From: JBDSZL01 sp039925145
GTDB taxonomy: Bacteria > Acidobacteriota > Vicinamibacteria > Vicinamibacterales > SCN-69-37
Reading direction: 5' to 3'
Length of the DNA stretch: 62,867 bases
Assembly (NCBI GenBank): GCA_039925145.1
Contig: JBDSZL010000077.1
Coordinates: 1 to 62,867, forward strand
The translations under genes were made by a program, and so were the position numbers. A model generated the notes under the pieces. That model was given only the letters and a program-made list of their open reading frames with translations. It did not search any database and was not told the origin of the DNA. Shown here in pieces: positions 42,755-50,749 of the stretch. Each line of letters opens with the position of its first letter. Position 1 is the first letter of the stretch.

Positions 42755-44034
42755 GCGTCGCTGTGGCGCAGCCGGCTCGGCGGCGGCTGAGCCTCGTCCC
42801 CGAGCTGACGCAGGGGTTCGACAACCTGCGTGCCCACAAGCTGCGATCGATTCTCACGATGTTGGGGATGATCTTCGGCGTGGCGGCGGTCATCGCCATG
42901 CTGTCGATCGGCGCCGGCGCGCAGCAGCAGGTCATTGCCTTCATCGAGCAGCTCGGTGTGCGCAACATCATCGTCGAGGCCAGGGAGTCCACCGACTATC
43001 AGGCCTACCAGACGGTGCGGAAGCTCTCGCCGGGCCTCTCGTTCCGCGACGCCCGCGCGATTGAGGCGAGCCTGCCAGGCATTCGTGCGATGTCAGCCCG
43101 CAAGCGGCTTGTCCCCAGCAAGATCCTGCCGAAGCCGCAGGGCGACGTGCCGGCTGTGTTTGGCGTGGCGGCGGTCTTCCAGTCCGAGATCGGCGGCCTC
43201 CATGTGTCGAGCGGTCGCTTCTTTACCGACGCGGAAGATCTGGCCGCGACGGCCGTGGCCGTGCTGGGCCAGTCGGCGGCGACCGGACTCTTCGGCGCGG
43301 AAAGCCCTGTTGGTCGTTTCGTGAAACTCAATGACGAATGGTTCCGCATCGTCGGCGTGGTCGCCCCACGGCTCGCGGTGCAGGGCGACGTCGGTGGTCT
43401 GCCAGTTCAGGACAGCAACAACGTGATCTACGTGCCGATCCGCGCCGCGATCCTGCGGATGGAAGATGCGCGTGGCTACCTGCGCGACGAGATCGACGCA
43501 ATCTATCTGACCCTCGAAGCGGAGGATCAGATGACCACGGCCGGCGCGCTCGTGCGCGGTTTGCTGAATACCGCGCATCGCGACGCCGGTGATTTCAGCG
43601 TCATCGTGCCCGCGGAACTGCTCGCGCAGCAGCAACAAACACGTCGTCTCTTCTTGTACGTCATGGTCGCCATTGCGTCGATCTCGCTGCTCGTCGGCGG
43701 CATCGGCATCATGAACATCATGCTGGCGAGCGTGATGGAGCGAACGCGCGAGATCGGAGTACGCCGCGCGGTCGGCGCCACCCGGCGCGACATTATCCGG
43801 CAGTTCCTCATCGAGACGACGTTGATCACGGTGACCGGCGGGATCGCTGGCACGGTGGCTGGCATTCTCCTGTCTCACCTGGTCGCTTACCTGGCCGGCT
43901 GGTCCACGGTCGTCACCGTCACCTCCGTTGTGGTGGCGTGCGCGGTGTCGGTCACCGTTGGCATCGTGTTCGGTCTGTATCCCGCGGCACGCGCAGCCAG
44001 GCTCGATCCGGTCTATGCGCTTCACTACGAGTAA
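42751..44034 (+). CDS. MacB/FtsX-type ABC permease without an ATPase domain
   Basis: 427 aa. It begins directly with the MacB permease N-terminus (GFDNLRAHKLRSILTMLGMI, FGVAAVIAMLSIGAGAQQQV); the nucleotide-binding domain that precedes this in MacB is absent. A periplasmic MacB_PCD region follows, then three C-terminal TM helices (FLYVMVAIASISLLVGGIGI, IAGTVAGILLSHLVAYLAG, VVVACAVSVTVGIVFGLYPA) with the conserved cytoplasmic loop RTREIGVRRAVGATRRDI. It needs an ATPase supplied from elsewhere. Coupled to adaptor 3 and followed 4 nt later by TolC. Confidence 0.92.
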   Translation: MSVAVAQPARRRLSLVPELTQGFDNLRAHKLRSILTMLGMIFGVAAVIAMLSIGAGAQQQVIAFIEQLGVRNIIVEARESTDYQAYQTVRKLSPGLSFRDARAIEASLPGIRAMSARKRLVPSKILPKPQGDVPAVFGVAAVFQSEIGGLHVSSGRFFTDAEDLAATAVAVLGQSAATGLFGAESPVGRFVKLNDEWFRIVGVVAPRLAVQGDVGGLPVQDSNNVIYVPIRAAILRMEDARGYLRDEIDAIYLTLEAEDQMTTAGALVRGLLNTAHRDAGDFSVIVPAELLAQQQQTRRLFLYVMVAIASISLLVGGIGIMNIMLASVMERTREIGVRRAVGATRRDIIRQFLIETTLITVTGGIAGTVAGILLSHLVAYLAGWSTVVTVTSVVVACAVSVTVGIVFGLYPAARAARLDPVYALHYE

Positions 44035-44038
44035 CTTC

Positions 44039-45643
44039 ATGGACACTTCACAGCACACGAGAACAAGGTTCAGCGGATGGATTGCCGTGGCGGTAGCGGC
44101 CGGGCTTTCCGTGATGTTTGCATCGGCAACCTCTGCCGGCCAGCTTCCGGCCAGTCCCGCGCCCGACGCAGCGGCTGCGCGCCAGCGGCCGGCGGGAGGT
44201 CCGCTCCTGGAACTCTCAATGGAGAAGGCTGTGGAGATGGGGCTCGACGCGAACCTCGGGCTGCAGGCCGACCGGCTGAGTCTCGAAAGTGCGGCGCACG
44301 CGGTGACCGCCGCGCGATCGGCCTTCATGCCGATCATCGGTTCGTCGGTGTCGCGTTCGTCCTCGGTGTCGGTGCCGAACGACTTCACCCAGGGGTCGTC
44401 CGACATCACGCGGCAGGGGCTCGACGTTCGCAACAGTCTCAGCCAGGTCCTTCCGGTCTTCGGCACGCGCTACGACGTCTCGCTCAGCAACAGCCGGAAT
44501 TCGCAAATCGGGGGCAACCCGCTCTTCAATCCTTTCCTGAGCTCCGGCCTGTCATTCAACGTCACCCAGCCCCTCTGGCGGGGGTTCATGACCGACCAGA
44601 ACCGCGTGACCCTGCAGACGAGCCGGCGGCGCCGCGACGTGGTGGACATCCAGCTCCAGCAGCAGGTCGTCCGACTCGAGACGGAGATTCGCAGCGGTTA
44701 TCTCGATCTGCTCAGCGCTCTCGAAGGGCTCAACGTCGCACGACAGAACATGGATATCCGGCAGAAGTCCCTCGCCGACGCCCGTGCGCGCGTGGCCGTG
44801 GGTGCGGCGGCCCCGGTCGAACTGATCAGCGCTGAGGCTGACGTCGCGAGCAATCAAGAACAGGTGCTCCTGGCCGAGGCTTTGATCGCCACGCGCGAAG
44901 ACGGCCTGCGGACGTTGATTCTGGACCCGACCCGTTCCGACTTCTGGCAGGTCCGCATCGTTCCGACCGACACACTCCGGCCGCAACAGCCGGCCATCGA
45001 CCTGGACGCGGCGATCAAACAGGCGCTCGACCATCGGCTCGACCTGGCCGTCACGAGGCACGAGCTCGAGATCTCCGACCTGGCGTTGAAGGCGGCGCGC
45101 AACGCCACCCATCCGGCCGTCGATCTGCGCGTCAATTACGGGACGAGCGGCACTGGCGGCACGCGGCTCACCTACGGCGACGGCTTTCCGCCTCCGGTCG
45201 TCGGTCGCAGCGACAAAGGGTTCGGATCGGTGCTCAGCGACACGTTCGGATCCGTGTATCCGCAATGGACGGCGGGCGTGAACGTGTCCTATCCGGTGGG
45301 ACACAGCGCCGCCGAGGCAGCGCTGGCGCAACAAGCGGTGAGCCAGCGGCAAAGCCAGATTCATCTGCGCGAGCTCGAGGTGTCCATCGTGCAGCAGGTG
45401 CGCGATGCCGCCCGGCAGGTGGAGAACAGCTACCAGCGAGTGCTGGCGACGCAGGCCGCGCTCCGCGCGAGCGAACAGCAACTCGACGCGGAACAGCGGC
45501 GGTTCACGACCGGACTCTCCACGACATTGGAGCTCCAGGTGCGACAAGGGCAGCTCGCATCAGCCCGGACGGCAGAGCTGAATGCGGTGATCGCGCACAA
45601 CCGCGCGCTCATCAACTTCGAACGTATCCAGAAGACGCAGTAG
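44039..45643 (+). CDS. TolC-family outer-membrane efflux protein
   Basis: 534 aa from ATG 44039, 4 nt after the permease stop; the frame is open to 43928. Signal peptide (WIAVAVAAGLSVMFASATSA), a 30-residue linker, then two TolC repeats: LSMEKAVEMGLDANLGLQAD to SQVLPVFGTRYDVSLSNSRN, and LDAAIKQALDHRLDLAVTRH onward, ending TELNAVIAHNRALINFERIQ (printed as AELNAVIAHNRAL). Longer than the RND-associated TolC (413 aa) because of extended strand/loop regions. Provides the outer-membrane channel for this exporter. Confidence 0.92.
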   Translation: MDTSQHTRTRFSGWIAVAVAAGLSVMFASATSAGQLPASPAPDAAAARQRPAGGPLLELSMEKAVEMGLDANLGLQADRLSLESAAHAVTAARSAFMPIIGSSVSRSSSVSVPNDFTQGSSDITRQGLDVRNSLSQVLPVFGTRYDVSLSNSRNSQIGGNPLFNPFLSSGLSFNVTQPLWRGFMTDQNRVTLQTSRRRRDVVDIQLQQQVVRLETEIRSGYLDLLSALEGLNVARQNMDIRQKSLADARARVAVGAAAPVELISAEADVASNQEQVLLAEALIATREDGLRTLILDPTRSDFWQVRIVPTDTLRPQQPAIDLDAAIKQALDHRLDLAVTRHELEISDLALKAARNATHPAVDLRVNYGTSGTGGTRLTYGDGFPPPVVGRSDKGFGSVLSDTFGSVYPQWTAGVNVSYPVGHSAAEAALAQQAVSQRQSQIHLRELEVSIVQQVRDAARQVENSYQRVLATQAALRASEQQLDAEQRRFTTGLSTTLELQVRQGQLASARTAELNAVIAHNRALINFERIQKTQ

Positions 45644-45694
45644 CCCGCTCGTCGCGCCTACTCCGCGGCCGGACGTCGCGAGTAGAATGCCATC

Positions 45695-46156
45695 ATGTAT
45701 GGCGCCGTTCTCCTTCTGCACTCGTACGTTCGCTGGCTTGTTTTGCTCGCGGGCATTCTCGCCGTGGCCCGCGCGTTTGGTGGCGTGACCGGCCGACGCG
45801 CGTGGACGCCGGCCGACGATCGCGCCGGTCGGATGTTCAACATCATCCTGATGGCGCAGTTCCTTCTCGGGATGCTGCTCTACATCGGTCTCAGCCCCAT
45901 CACACAGGCCGCGATGCGCGACCTGGGCGCCGCCATGCGTAATCCCGTGGTCCGGTTCTTCGTGGTCGAGCACCTTTTCGGCATGCTGGTCGCGATGGCG
46001 CTCGCCAACATCGGTAAAGCCCGCATTCGGCGCGCCCGGCACGACGAGCGCCGGCACCGCACGGCCCTGACGTTCTATGGCATCGCCTTGCTGGCGATCC
46101 TCGCATCCATTCCCTGGCCCCTGTTCGCCTACGGCCGGCCGCTCTTGCGCTACTGA
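45695..46156 (+). CDS. four-helix integral membrane protein of unknown function
   Basis: 153 aa, with four predicted TM segments: VLLLHSYVRWLVLLAGILAV, NIILMAQFLLGMLLYIGLS, VVEHLFGMLVAMALANIG and TFYGIALLAILASIPWPLFA. His residues near TM1 (HSYVRW) and TM3 (VEHLFG) are placed as in small cytochrome-b-like proteins, but haem binding is not established. Located between the exporter and the ROK kinase; 6 nt before the latter, so probably co-transcribed with it. Confidence 0.8.
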   Translation: MYGAVLLLHSYVRWLVLLAGILAVARAFGGVTGRRAWTPADDRAGRMFNIILMAQFLLGMLLYIGLSPITQAAMRDLGAAMRNPVVRFFVVEHLFGMLVAMALANIGKARIRRARHDERRHRTALTFYGIALLAILASIPWPLFAYGRPLLRY

Positions 46157-46162
46157 GGATCT

Positions 46163-47200
46163 ATGGCTTCCGAGCGACATGTCTACATCGGCACTGATGG
46201 CGGCGCGACCACGTCCAAGGTGGGCGCCGTGTGGGGTGACGGCACAACGGTTTCCACGAGGCTGCTTCAACGGCCCACGGGTTCGAGCGAGGGGCCTGCC
46301 GCGGTTGTCGAGGGCTGGGTGTCCTCTATCGGCGAGTACCTCGAGCTGAACGGCCTGACCTGGGAACAGGTGGAAGGGGTGGGACTGGCCGTGCCGGGAC
46401 CGTTTCAACGGTACGGCGTGTTCGACAAGTCGCCGAACCTGCCCGAAACCTTCATCGGGTTCGACGTGCATACGGCTTATGGCAGCGCGCTGTCCGAACG
46501 TGCCGGGCGAGCCGTGCCGTTGACCGTTGGCAACGACGGCAATCTGGGTGGCGTGGCCGAGGCGCAGCGGGCGCGCGGCAATACCGATGCCTCGGTCATC
46601 ATGCTGGCGCCCGGATCTGGACTCGGCTGCGCCTACATCGATCGCCGCGGGCTGCCGCTCGATGGCGATACGCTCGCGGGCATGGAGGCGGCGCACATGC
46701 CGGCGCCGCTGCACCTGCTCAACACGCGGGCGTACGCGTGTGGGTGCGGACGCGAGTGGGGATGCGTGGAGGTGTACACCACGCTCTCCGGCCTGCCTTA
46801 TCTGCTCGCGGACGTGCTGCCGAAATATCCCGGGCACGAGCTCGCGTCGTCGCCCCTCGAGCCGCGCAAGCGCGTGCTCGCGCTGCGTGGTCTTGCCCAG
46901 CAGGGCGACGCGCTCGCGCTCGAGATCTTCGACTTTCAGGCCCGCGCGCTCGGGCTGCACGTGGCGTCGCTGGCCATGGCACTCGACGCGGAGTTTGTGG
47001 TCATCGGGGGCGGGCTGATGGATCCGGAAGCCACCACCGAAGCGTTCCGCGACCGGTATCTGCGCATCATCCGTGACACGGCGCATCCCTATCTGTGGCC
47101 GGCACAACGCGCGCGCCTGACGCTGGTTCCCGCGGCACTGGGCGACCTGTCGCAGGCGATTGGCGCCGCGCTCGTGGCGCTCTACCAGAGCCGATCCTGA
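46163..47200 (+). CDS. ROK-family sugar kinase (glucokinase-like)
   Basis: 345 aa. N-terminal ATP-binding motif YIGTDGGATTSKVGAVW, then VGLAVPGPF, catalytic region VGNDGNLGGVAEAQRARGN (Asp general base), second phosphate loop IMLAPGSGLGCAYI, and the ROK zinc motif CGCGREWGCVEVYTT with all Cys kept. The usual ENDANA sequence is NDGN here, a mild variation. It probably phosphorylates a hexose at C6 with ATP. No DNA-binding N-terminal domain, so an enzyme rather than a ROK repressor. Confidence 0.9.
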   Translation: MASERHVYIGTDGGATTSKVGAVWGDGTTVSTRLLQRPTGSSEGPAAVVEGWVSSIGEYLELNGLTWEQVEGVGLAVPGPFQRYGVFDKSPNLPETFIGFDVHTAYGSALSERAGRAVPLTVGNDGNLGGVAEAQRARGNTDASVIMLAPGSGLGCAYIDRRGLPLDGDTLAGMEAAHMPAPLHLLNTRAYACGCGREWGCVEVYTTLSGLPYLLADVLPKYPGHELASSPLEPRKRVLALRGLAQQGDALALEIFDFQARALGLHVASLAMALDAEFVVIGGGLMDPEATTEAFRDRYLRIIRDTAHPYLWPAQRARLTLVPAALGDLSQAIGAALVALYQSRS

Positions 47201-47228
47201 GCGAAGGTCGGCTCGCCAGGCCGGCCCC

Positions 47229-47927
47229 TCAGTGTCTCCAGACCTCGAACGGGTCGAGCGGCGTGCCCTGCCACCAATGCCTGGCGGGCGTCAGCAGGAA
47301 GATGCCGAAGTGCAGATGGGGCGTGTTCGGCGGTGCATTGCCCGACGTCCCTACCGTGCCAATCTGCTGCCCTCGCTTCACCCGAGCGCCCTCTGCCAGA
47401 CCCGCCGCGTACTCCTCCAGATGGGCGTAGTAGTACGCGTAGGTCCCACTGGGATCGAACTGATAGATCGTTTTACCGCCGGCCTTGCTGAGGAACAGCT
47501 TGGCGACGGTGCCGTCCTCGACCGCGAGCACTGGTGTGTGCCGCGGCGCGAGGATGTCGAGCGCCTCGTGCACGCGTGAGCCGTCGCGTGTGTCGTGGAA
47601 TGACGACCGCAAATCCGACCGGCTCACGCCCGACACCGGAACCTTCAGATCCCGATGGCGAAGGTCTTCGAGCGACTGCTCGGCATCGGCCGGCGTCACA
47701 GGGGAGGGTTCAGGTGCCTTCTGGGCCGGCGCGCGCGCCACGTCAGGGGCGGATGGGGCACTGTCGCGCGAACGTGCAACGGGAGGCGCCGCGCCCGGAC
47801 GCGACGCGGAAACCGTGGCACTGGTTGGCGGAGTATGGTTCAGGGAGGAGTAGCGGGATCCGATGAGGATCCCCGCGGTGAAGCTCACCGCCGCGATCCA
47901 CCAGTGCTCCGGCCGCAGTCGTCGCAC
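47229..47927 (-). CDS. M23-family (LytM) zinc metallopeptidase
   Basis: 232 aa. An N-terminal TM anchor (WWIAAVSFTAGILIG), a Pro/Ala/Ser-rich spacer (about residues 30-90), then the LytM domain (residues about 100-232) with first ligands in RVHEALDILAP (HxxxD) and the HxH in NTPHLHFGIFL. Relatives are DD-endopeptidases acting on peptidoglycan crosslinks. All zinc ligands are present. Located 9 nt downstream of an L,D-transpeptidase gene on the same strand, so a wall-remodelling pair. Confidence 0.9.
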   Translation of the reverse strand: MRRLRPEHWWIAAVSFTAGILIGSRYSSLNHTPPTSATVSASRPGAAPPVARSRDSAPSAPDVARAPAQKAPEPSPVTPADAEQSLEDLRHRDLKVPVSGVSRSDLRSSFHDTRDGSRVHEALDILAPRHTPVLAVEDGTVAKLFLSKAGGKTIYQFDPSGTYAYYYAHLEEYAAGLAEGARVKRGQQIGTVGTSGNAPPNTPHLHFGIFLLTPARHWWQGTPLDPFEVWRH

Positions 47928-47936
47928 CGCCTTGGC

Positions 47937-48926
47937 CTACTCGATGAACTCGACGGCTGTGCCGCGCGCGACGAGTGCGGCCAGCGTCTGGGCGTCCCAG
48001 TTCGTCAAGCGCACACAGCCATGCGACGAAGTATGCCCGATCTGCGACGGCTCTGGTGTGCCGTGCAGGCCGTAGTGTTCCTTGTTGATGTCGATCCAGA
48101 CGGCGCCGACCGGGTTGTTCGGACCCGGTGGGATTTTGGCCTTCGCGTGCGCGGGGTTGGCGTCCCAGAACAGATCCGGGTTGTAGTTGAACGACGGATT
48201 GCGCGCGATGCCCGTCACCTGCCACTTGCCGATCGGCAGCGGGTCGTGCGAGCTGCCGCTCGTGACGGGCGCGAGGAAGAGGACGTCGCCGTTGGGGCTC
48301 TCGACCGTCAGCGTCGCGCCGCTCTTGGAGACGACGATCTTCGCCGAGCGGTCTGCGACGGGCGGTGCGACGCCGCCGACATTCGGGACCTGAATCTCCT
48401 CGCCGCGCGTGAACTGCGCTGTCGGATTCAGTGTACGGAGCAGCTTCGGTGATGTGTGGAAACGCTCGCCGAGCTGTTCAATGACAGACGTGTAGTTGAG
48501 CGCCGGCAAACCGGGGAGCGCCATCATGTCTTTTGGAATGACGTCGGTAAACGGACCCGCGACATCGGCATCCGCGATGACGTATGACGTGAGGGTGTTC
48601 ACGTCGGGCGCCCCAAGCAGTGCGAGGGCCTCCGTGTCTGCCGTGCGCGCGACGAGTTTGTGCGCTTTCGCGAACGCCGCCAACGCCCGCGTGGTGTTTT
48701 GTCCGCGCTGACCATCGATTTCACCTGGCGAGAAGTGGGCTCTGTCGAGCAGTACCTGCAGCGTGAGCACAGGAGACACGGTCGAAGACGGCACCGCGCC
48801 AGGTCGCGCGGGCGCGGCCGGCGGTGGAGCCTGCTCCGCGAACAACGGCGCACGTCCGACCGTGCAAAGGACTGCCATGACCCACGCCTGCGCGGTCCGG
48901 GTTATCCCGCAATGGAGCGAATTCAT
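47937..48926 (-). CDS. L,D-transpeptidase (YkuD) with PG-binding-like N-terminus
   Basis: 329 aa from ATG 48926 (GAGGTG upstream; frame open to 48962). Signal peptide, then a peptidoglycan-binding-type fold (LQVLLDRAHFSPGEIDGQRG, NTTRALAAFAKAHKL), a LysM-like stretch (ALNYTSVIEQLGERFHTSPK, LLRTLNPT) and the YkuD domain with catalytic Cys in HTSSHGCVRLTNWD and the upstream His in YGLHGTPEP. Makes 3-3 crosslinks or attaches proteins to peptidoglycan. Paired with the M23 peptidase. Confidence 0.92.
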   Translation of the reverse strand: MNSLHCGITRTAQAWVMAVLCTVGRAPLFAEQAPPPAAPARPGAVPSSTVSPVLTLQVLLDRAHFSPGEIDGQRGQNTTRALAAFAKAHKLVARTADTEALALLGAPDVNTLTSYVIADADVAGPFTDVIPKDMMALPGLPALNYTSVIEQLGERFHTSPKLLRTLNPTAQFTRGEEIQVPNVGGVAPPVADRSAKIVVSKSGATLTVESPNGDVLFLAPVTSGSSHDPLPIGKWQVTGIARNPSFNYNPDLFWDANPAHAKAKIPPGPNNPVGAVWIDINKEHYGLHGTPEPSQIGHTSSHGCVRLTNWDAQTLAALVARGTAVEFIE

Positions 48927-49024
48927 CTGCACCTCATCTTGTCTGATGGTGTGTGCCCGCAAGCTTCAGGCCAATGTGTTTGCCTGACTCGCTTGGGAAG
49001 ACCGCATCGGGAGGCACCTGGAAA

Positions 49025-49318
49025 TTACGTCGCGGGAGTCAGAGTGGATACGATGTCCGCCCATTCGTCATCGAGCGAACCCCTGAACGGCGCGCACTGG
49101 GCGCGGCGATACCAGTACCCGGCATTGTCGCTGTCGCCCTCCTTGCGGTGCAGATACGCGTGGACGCGCGCCCCTACGCTGTCGTCGATGTCCTGCGCGA
49201 TTCGGTGCGCCTCGTCCCAGTCGCCGGCACGGTCGTGCCAGAGCGCGCGGAGCGCCGGCGACAAATCCGGGGGCATGCGCCCCGCAGTGACACTGTCCAG
49301 ATATTCGGAGAGCGTCAT
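49025..49318 (-). CDS. small conserved helical protein of unknown function
   Basis: 97 aa with a TPR-like helical pattern: LSPALRALWHDRAGDWDEAH, VGARVHAYLHRKEGDSDNAG, YWYRRAQCAPFRGSLDDEW. The block 'W...GDW..AH..aq....g..vHAYLHRKEGD..NA.YWY.RA' looks strongly conserved, so it is a real gene. No signal peptide. Its ATG overlaps the stop of the unknown lipoprotein gene by 4 nt, so the two are coupled. Confidence 0.8.
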   Translation of the reverse strand: MTLSEYLDSVTAGRMPPDLSPALRALWHDRAGDWDEAHRIAQDIDDSVGARVHAYLHRKEGDSDNAGYWYRRAQCAPFRGSLDDEWADIVSTLTPAT

Positions 49319-50307
49319 CGGACGGACGCGGCGGTGGTGGGGGCGGCAAGACCCTCGGCGATCTTCGTCTGAATCTTACGGATGTACCGCGCCGCGATCT
49401 CCGGTTCGTAGCCGCCCGCCCGGAATGCGTCATGCCACTGGGCCTCGGTCAACCTGGCGAGCAGTGCGCAACTCCAGCGCACATCCGCCGGCGTCAGCGT
49501 CCGCACGAGGTCGCCGTGGATACCTCGATACGCAAATTCCACGTGCTCTGCCGTCATTGTCTTGATGAAGCCCTGCTGCTCGAAGCCGTCGACATCGCTT
49601 TTCGTGCCCTGAACGAACCCGCGGAGCCGGAGACGCTGAAGGAGGACGGGATAGACCAGCCTTCCGAGTGAGGCGCCGAGATCGCGCTCGACATATCTTC
49701 TTGGTTCGCGGGGCGCGTCGCCTCGCTCTGCATACACCTTGTTATTGTTCGTCTTCCAGTCCCAGTTGTTGAGGATCAGGTTCGCAACCAGCAGGCCGGC
49801 CAGCGGCCGGGTTCCGACGAATGGATTCTGCCGCCACGACCACTCCGACACCACCTTCTCGTCGGAGGGCATCACCCGAAATCGCGCCGGGGGCTGATCG
49901 GACTTGGAGTGGGTCATCGTCCAGGTCTTGACGTAATGCATCGGGTCCTGGTGATAACCGATCGCCCACAGGACGCGTGAGGCCGTCACCTCTGGCTGCG
50001 CCTCGATGCCGAGCTTCACACTCCAAAGCTGGCCGCGGGGATCCCGCACGTCATACCCGGGGCTGATGCCGTGGGTGTCCTTCTTCACGACCGTGTACGG
50101 GCCGACAGGCATGGAGGCCGTTCCACCAGGGCCCACAAACAGATCGCGAGATCCGATATCAGTGGGGTCAACCCACAATTCTGAAATCGCGGGAGCCGGA
50201 CCGGCGGGCGCGACCCGCTGAATCTTCGCGGCGCAGGCTACAGCCGTTATGGCCAGCGCGCTACCTAAAAGTAGACGAAAGATGCCACGTACCTGTCGAG
50301 ACAACAT
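49315..50307 (-). CDS. lipoprotein of unknown function with kinase-like motifs
   Basis: 330 aa; signal peptide LLLGSALAITAVACAAK with Cys, so a lipoprotein. N-terminal part: ELWVDPTDIGSRDLFVGPGG and ISPGYDVRDPRGQLWSVKLG. Then ASRVLWAIGYHQDPMHYVKT, LLVANLILNNWDWKTNNNKV and RRYVERDLGASLG, a spacing that recalls the N...D / DLG motifs of HipA- or PI3/4-kinase-like folds. Nothing of known function matches with certainty. The C-terminal RYIRKIQTKIAEGL is helical. Followed by the coupled 97-aa gene; a structured leader lies upstream. Confidence 0.75.
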   Translation of the reverse strand: MLSRQVRGIFRLLLGSALAITAVACAAKIQRVAPAGPAPAISELWVDPTDIGSRDLFVGPGGTASMPVGPYTVVKKDTHGISPGYDVRDPRGQLWSVKLGIEAQPEVTASRVLWAIGYHQDPMHYVKTWTMTHSKSDQPPARFRVMPSDEKVVSEWSWRQNPFVGTRPLAGLLVANLILNNWDWKTNNNKVYAERGDAPREPRRYVERDLGASLGRLVYPVLLQRLRLRGFVQGTKSDVDGFEQQGFIKTMTAEHVEFAYRGIHGDLVRTLTPADVRWSCALLARLTEAQWHDAFRAGGYEPEIAARYIRKIQTKIAEGLAAPTTAASVR

Positions 50308-50356
50308 CGATGGGTCTGGGGTGCAAAGAAAAGGCCCATCTCATCGAGGTGAACGC

Positions 50357-50396
50357 TCCAGGGTCTAAGTACACGCGTACTTAAAAATGCCCTGGA
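50357..50396. promoter_or_regulatory. composite nested hairpin upstream of the unknown lipoprotein gene
   Basis: Outer arms CCAGGG (50358-50363) and CCCTGG (50390-50395), extended by one T-A pair, enclose inner arms TAAGTAC (50366-50372) and GTACTTA (50377-50383) with a 4-nt loop. It sits about 50 nt before the ATG at 50307, on the leader side. Could be a regulatory leader or operator. Confidence 0.4.
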
Positions 50397-50414
50397 AGTC
50401 CCCGGCGAGAATTA

Positions 50415-50672
50415 TTAGTCCGAAGCTTTGCTGGTCTTGGCGAGCGGCCCAAGCCAATCTCTTGGCTTCCACCCCCGCCAGCCGCATTCCTCGCAGCGGT
50501 AGGGACGGAGTGTGGCGGCTACGAACGGACGCTCCCACCAGCGCCGATGCGAGCGACGGATGTAGGGTGATTCGCAGTCGGGGCAGCCAACTGTGTGGCG
50601 GACGGAGGGGGCGGCACCCGATTGCAGGGAGTATGGGGCAGGACTGCCGATCAAATTGCCGTGCATAACCAT
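50415..50672 (-). CDS. small zinc-ribbon protein
   Basis: 85 aa. Two Cys pairs, CPDC and CEEC, flank a basic block (SPYIRRSHRRWWERPFVAAT, then LRPYRCEECGWRGW). This is the small zinc-ribbon 'C..C....RS.rrw.Er......RPyRC..CgwR' type common in Acidobacteria. The N-terminal 28 residues are unconserved-looking, so the true start may be further in. Separated by about 108 bp from the lipoprotein gene downstream. Confidence 0.65.
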   Translation of the reverse strand: MVMHGNLIGSPAPYSLQSGAAPSVRHTVGCPDCESPYIRRSHRRWWERPFVAATLRPYRCEECGWRGWKPRDWLGPLAKTSKASD

Positions 50673-50749
50673 GACCCGCCGCGATGCAGAGCAAATTACA
50701 CGCCATCGATTCGTGACGCATCGTCGGCCGGGCCCCTGGGACGTCCCCG

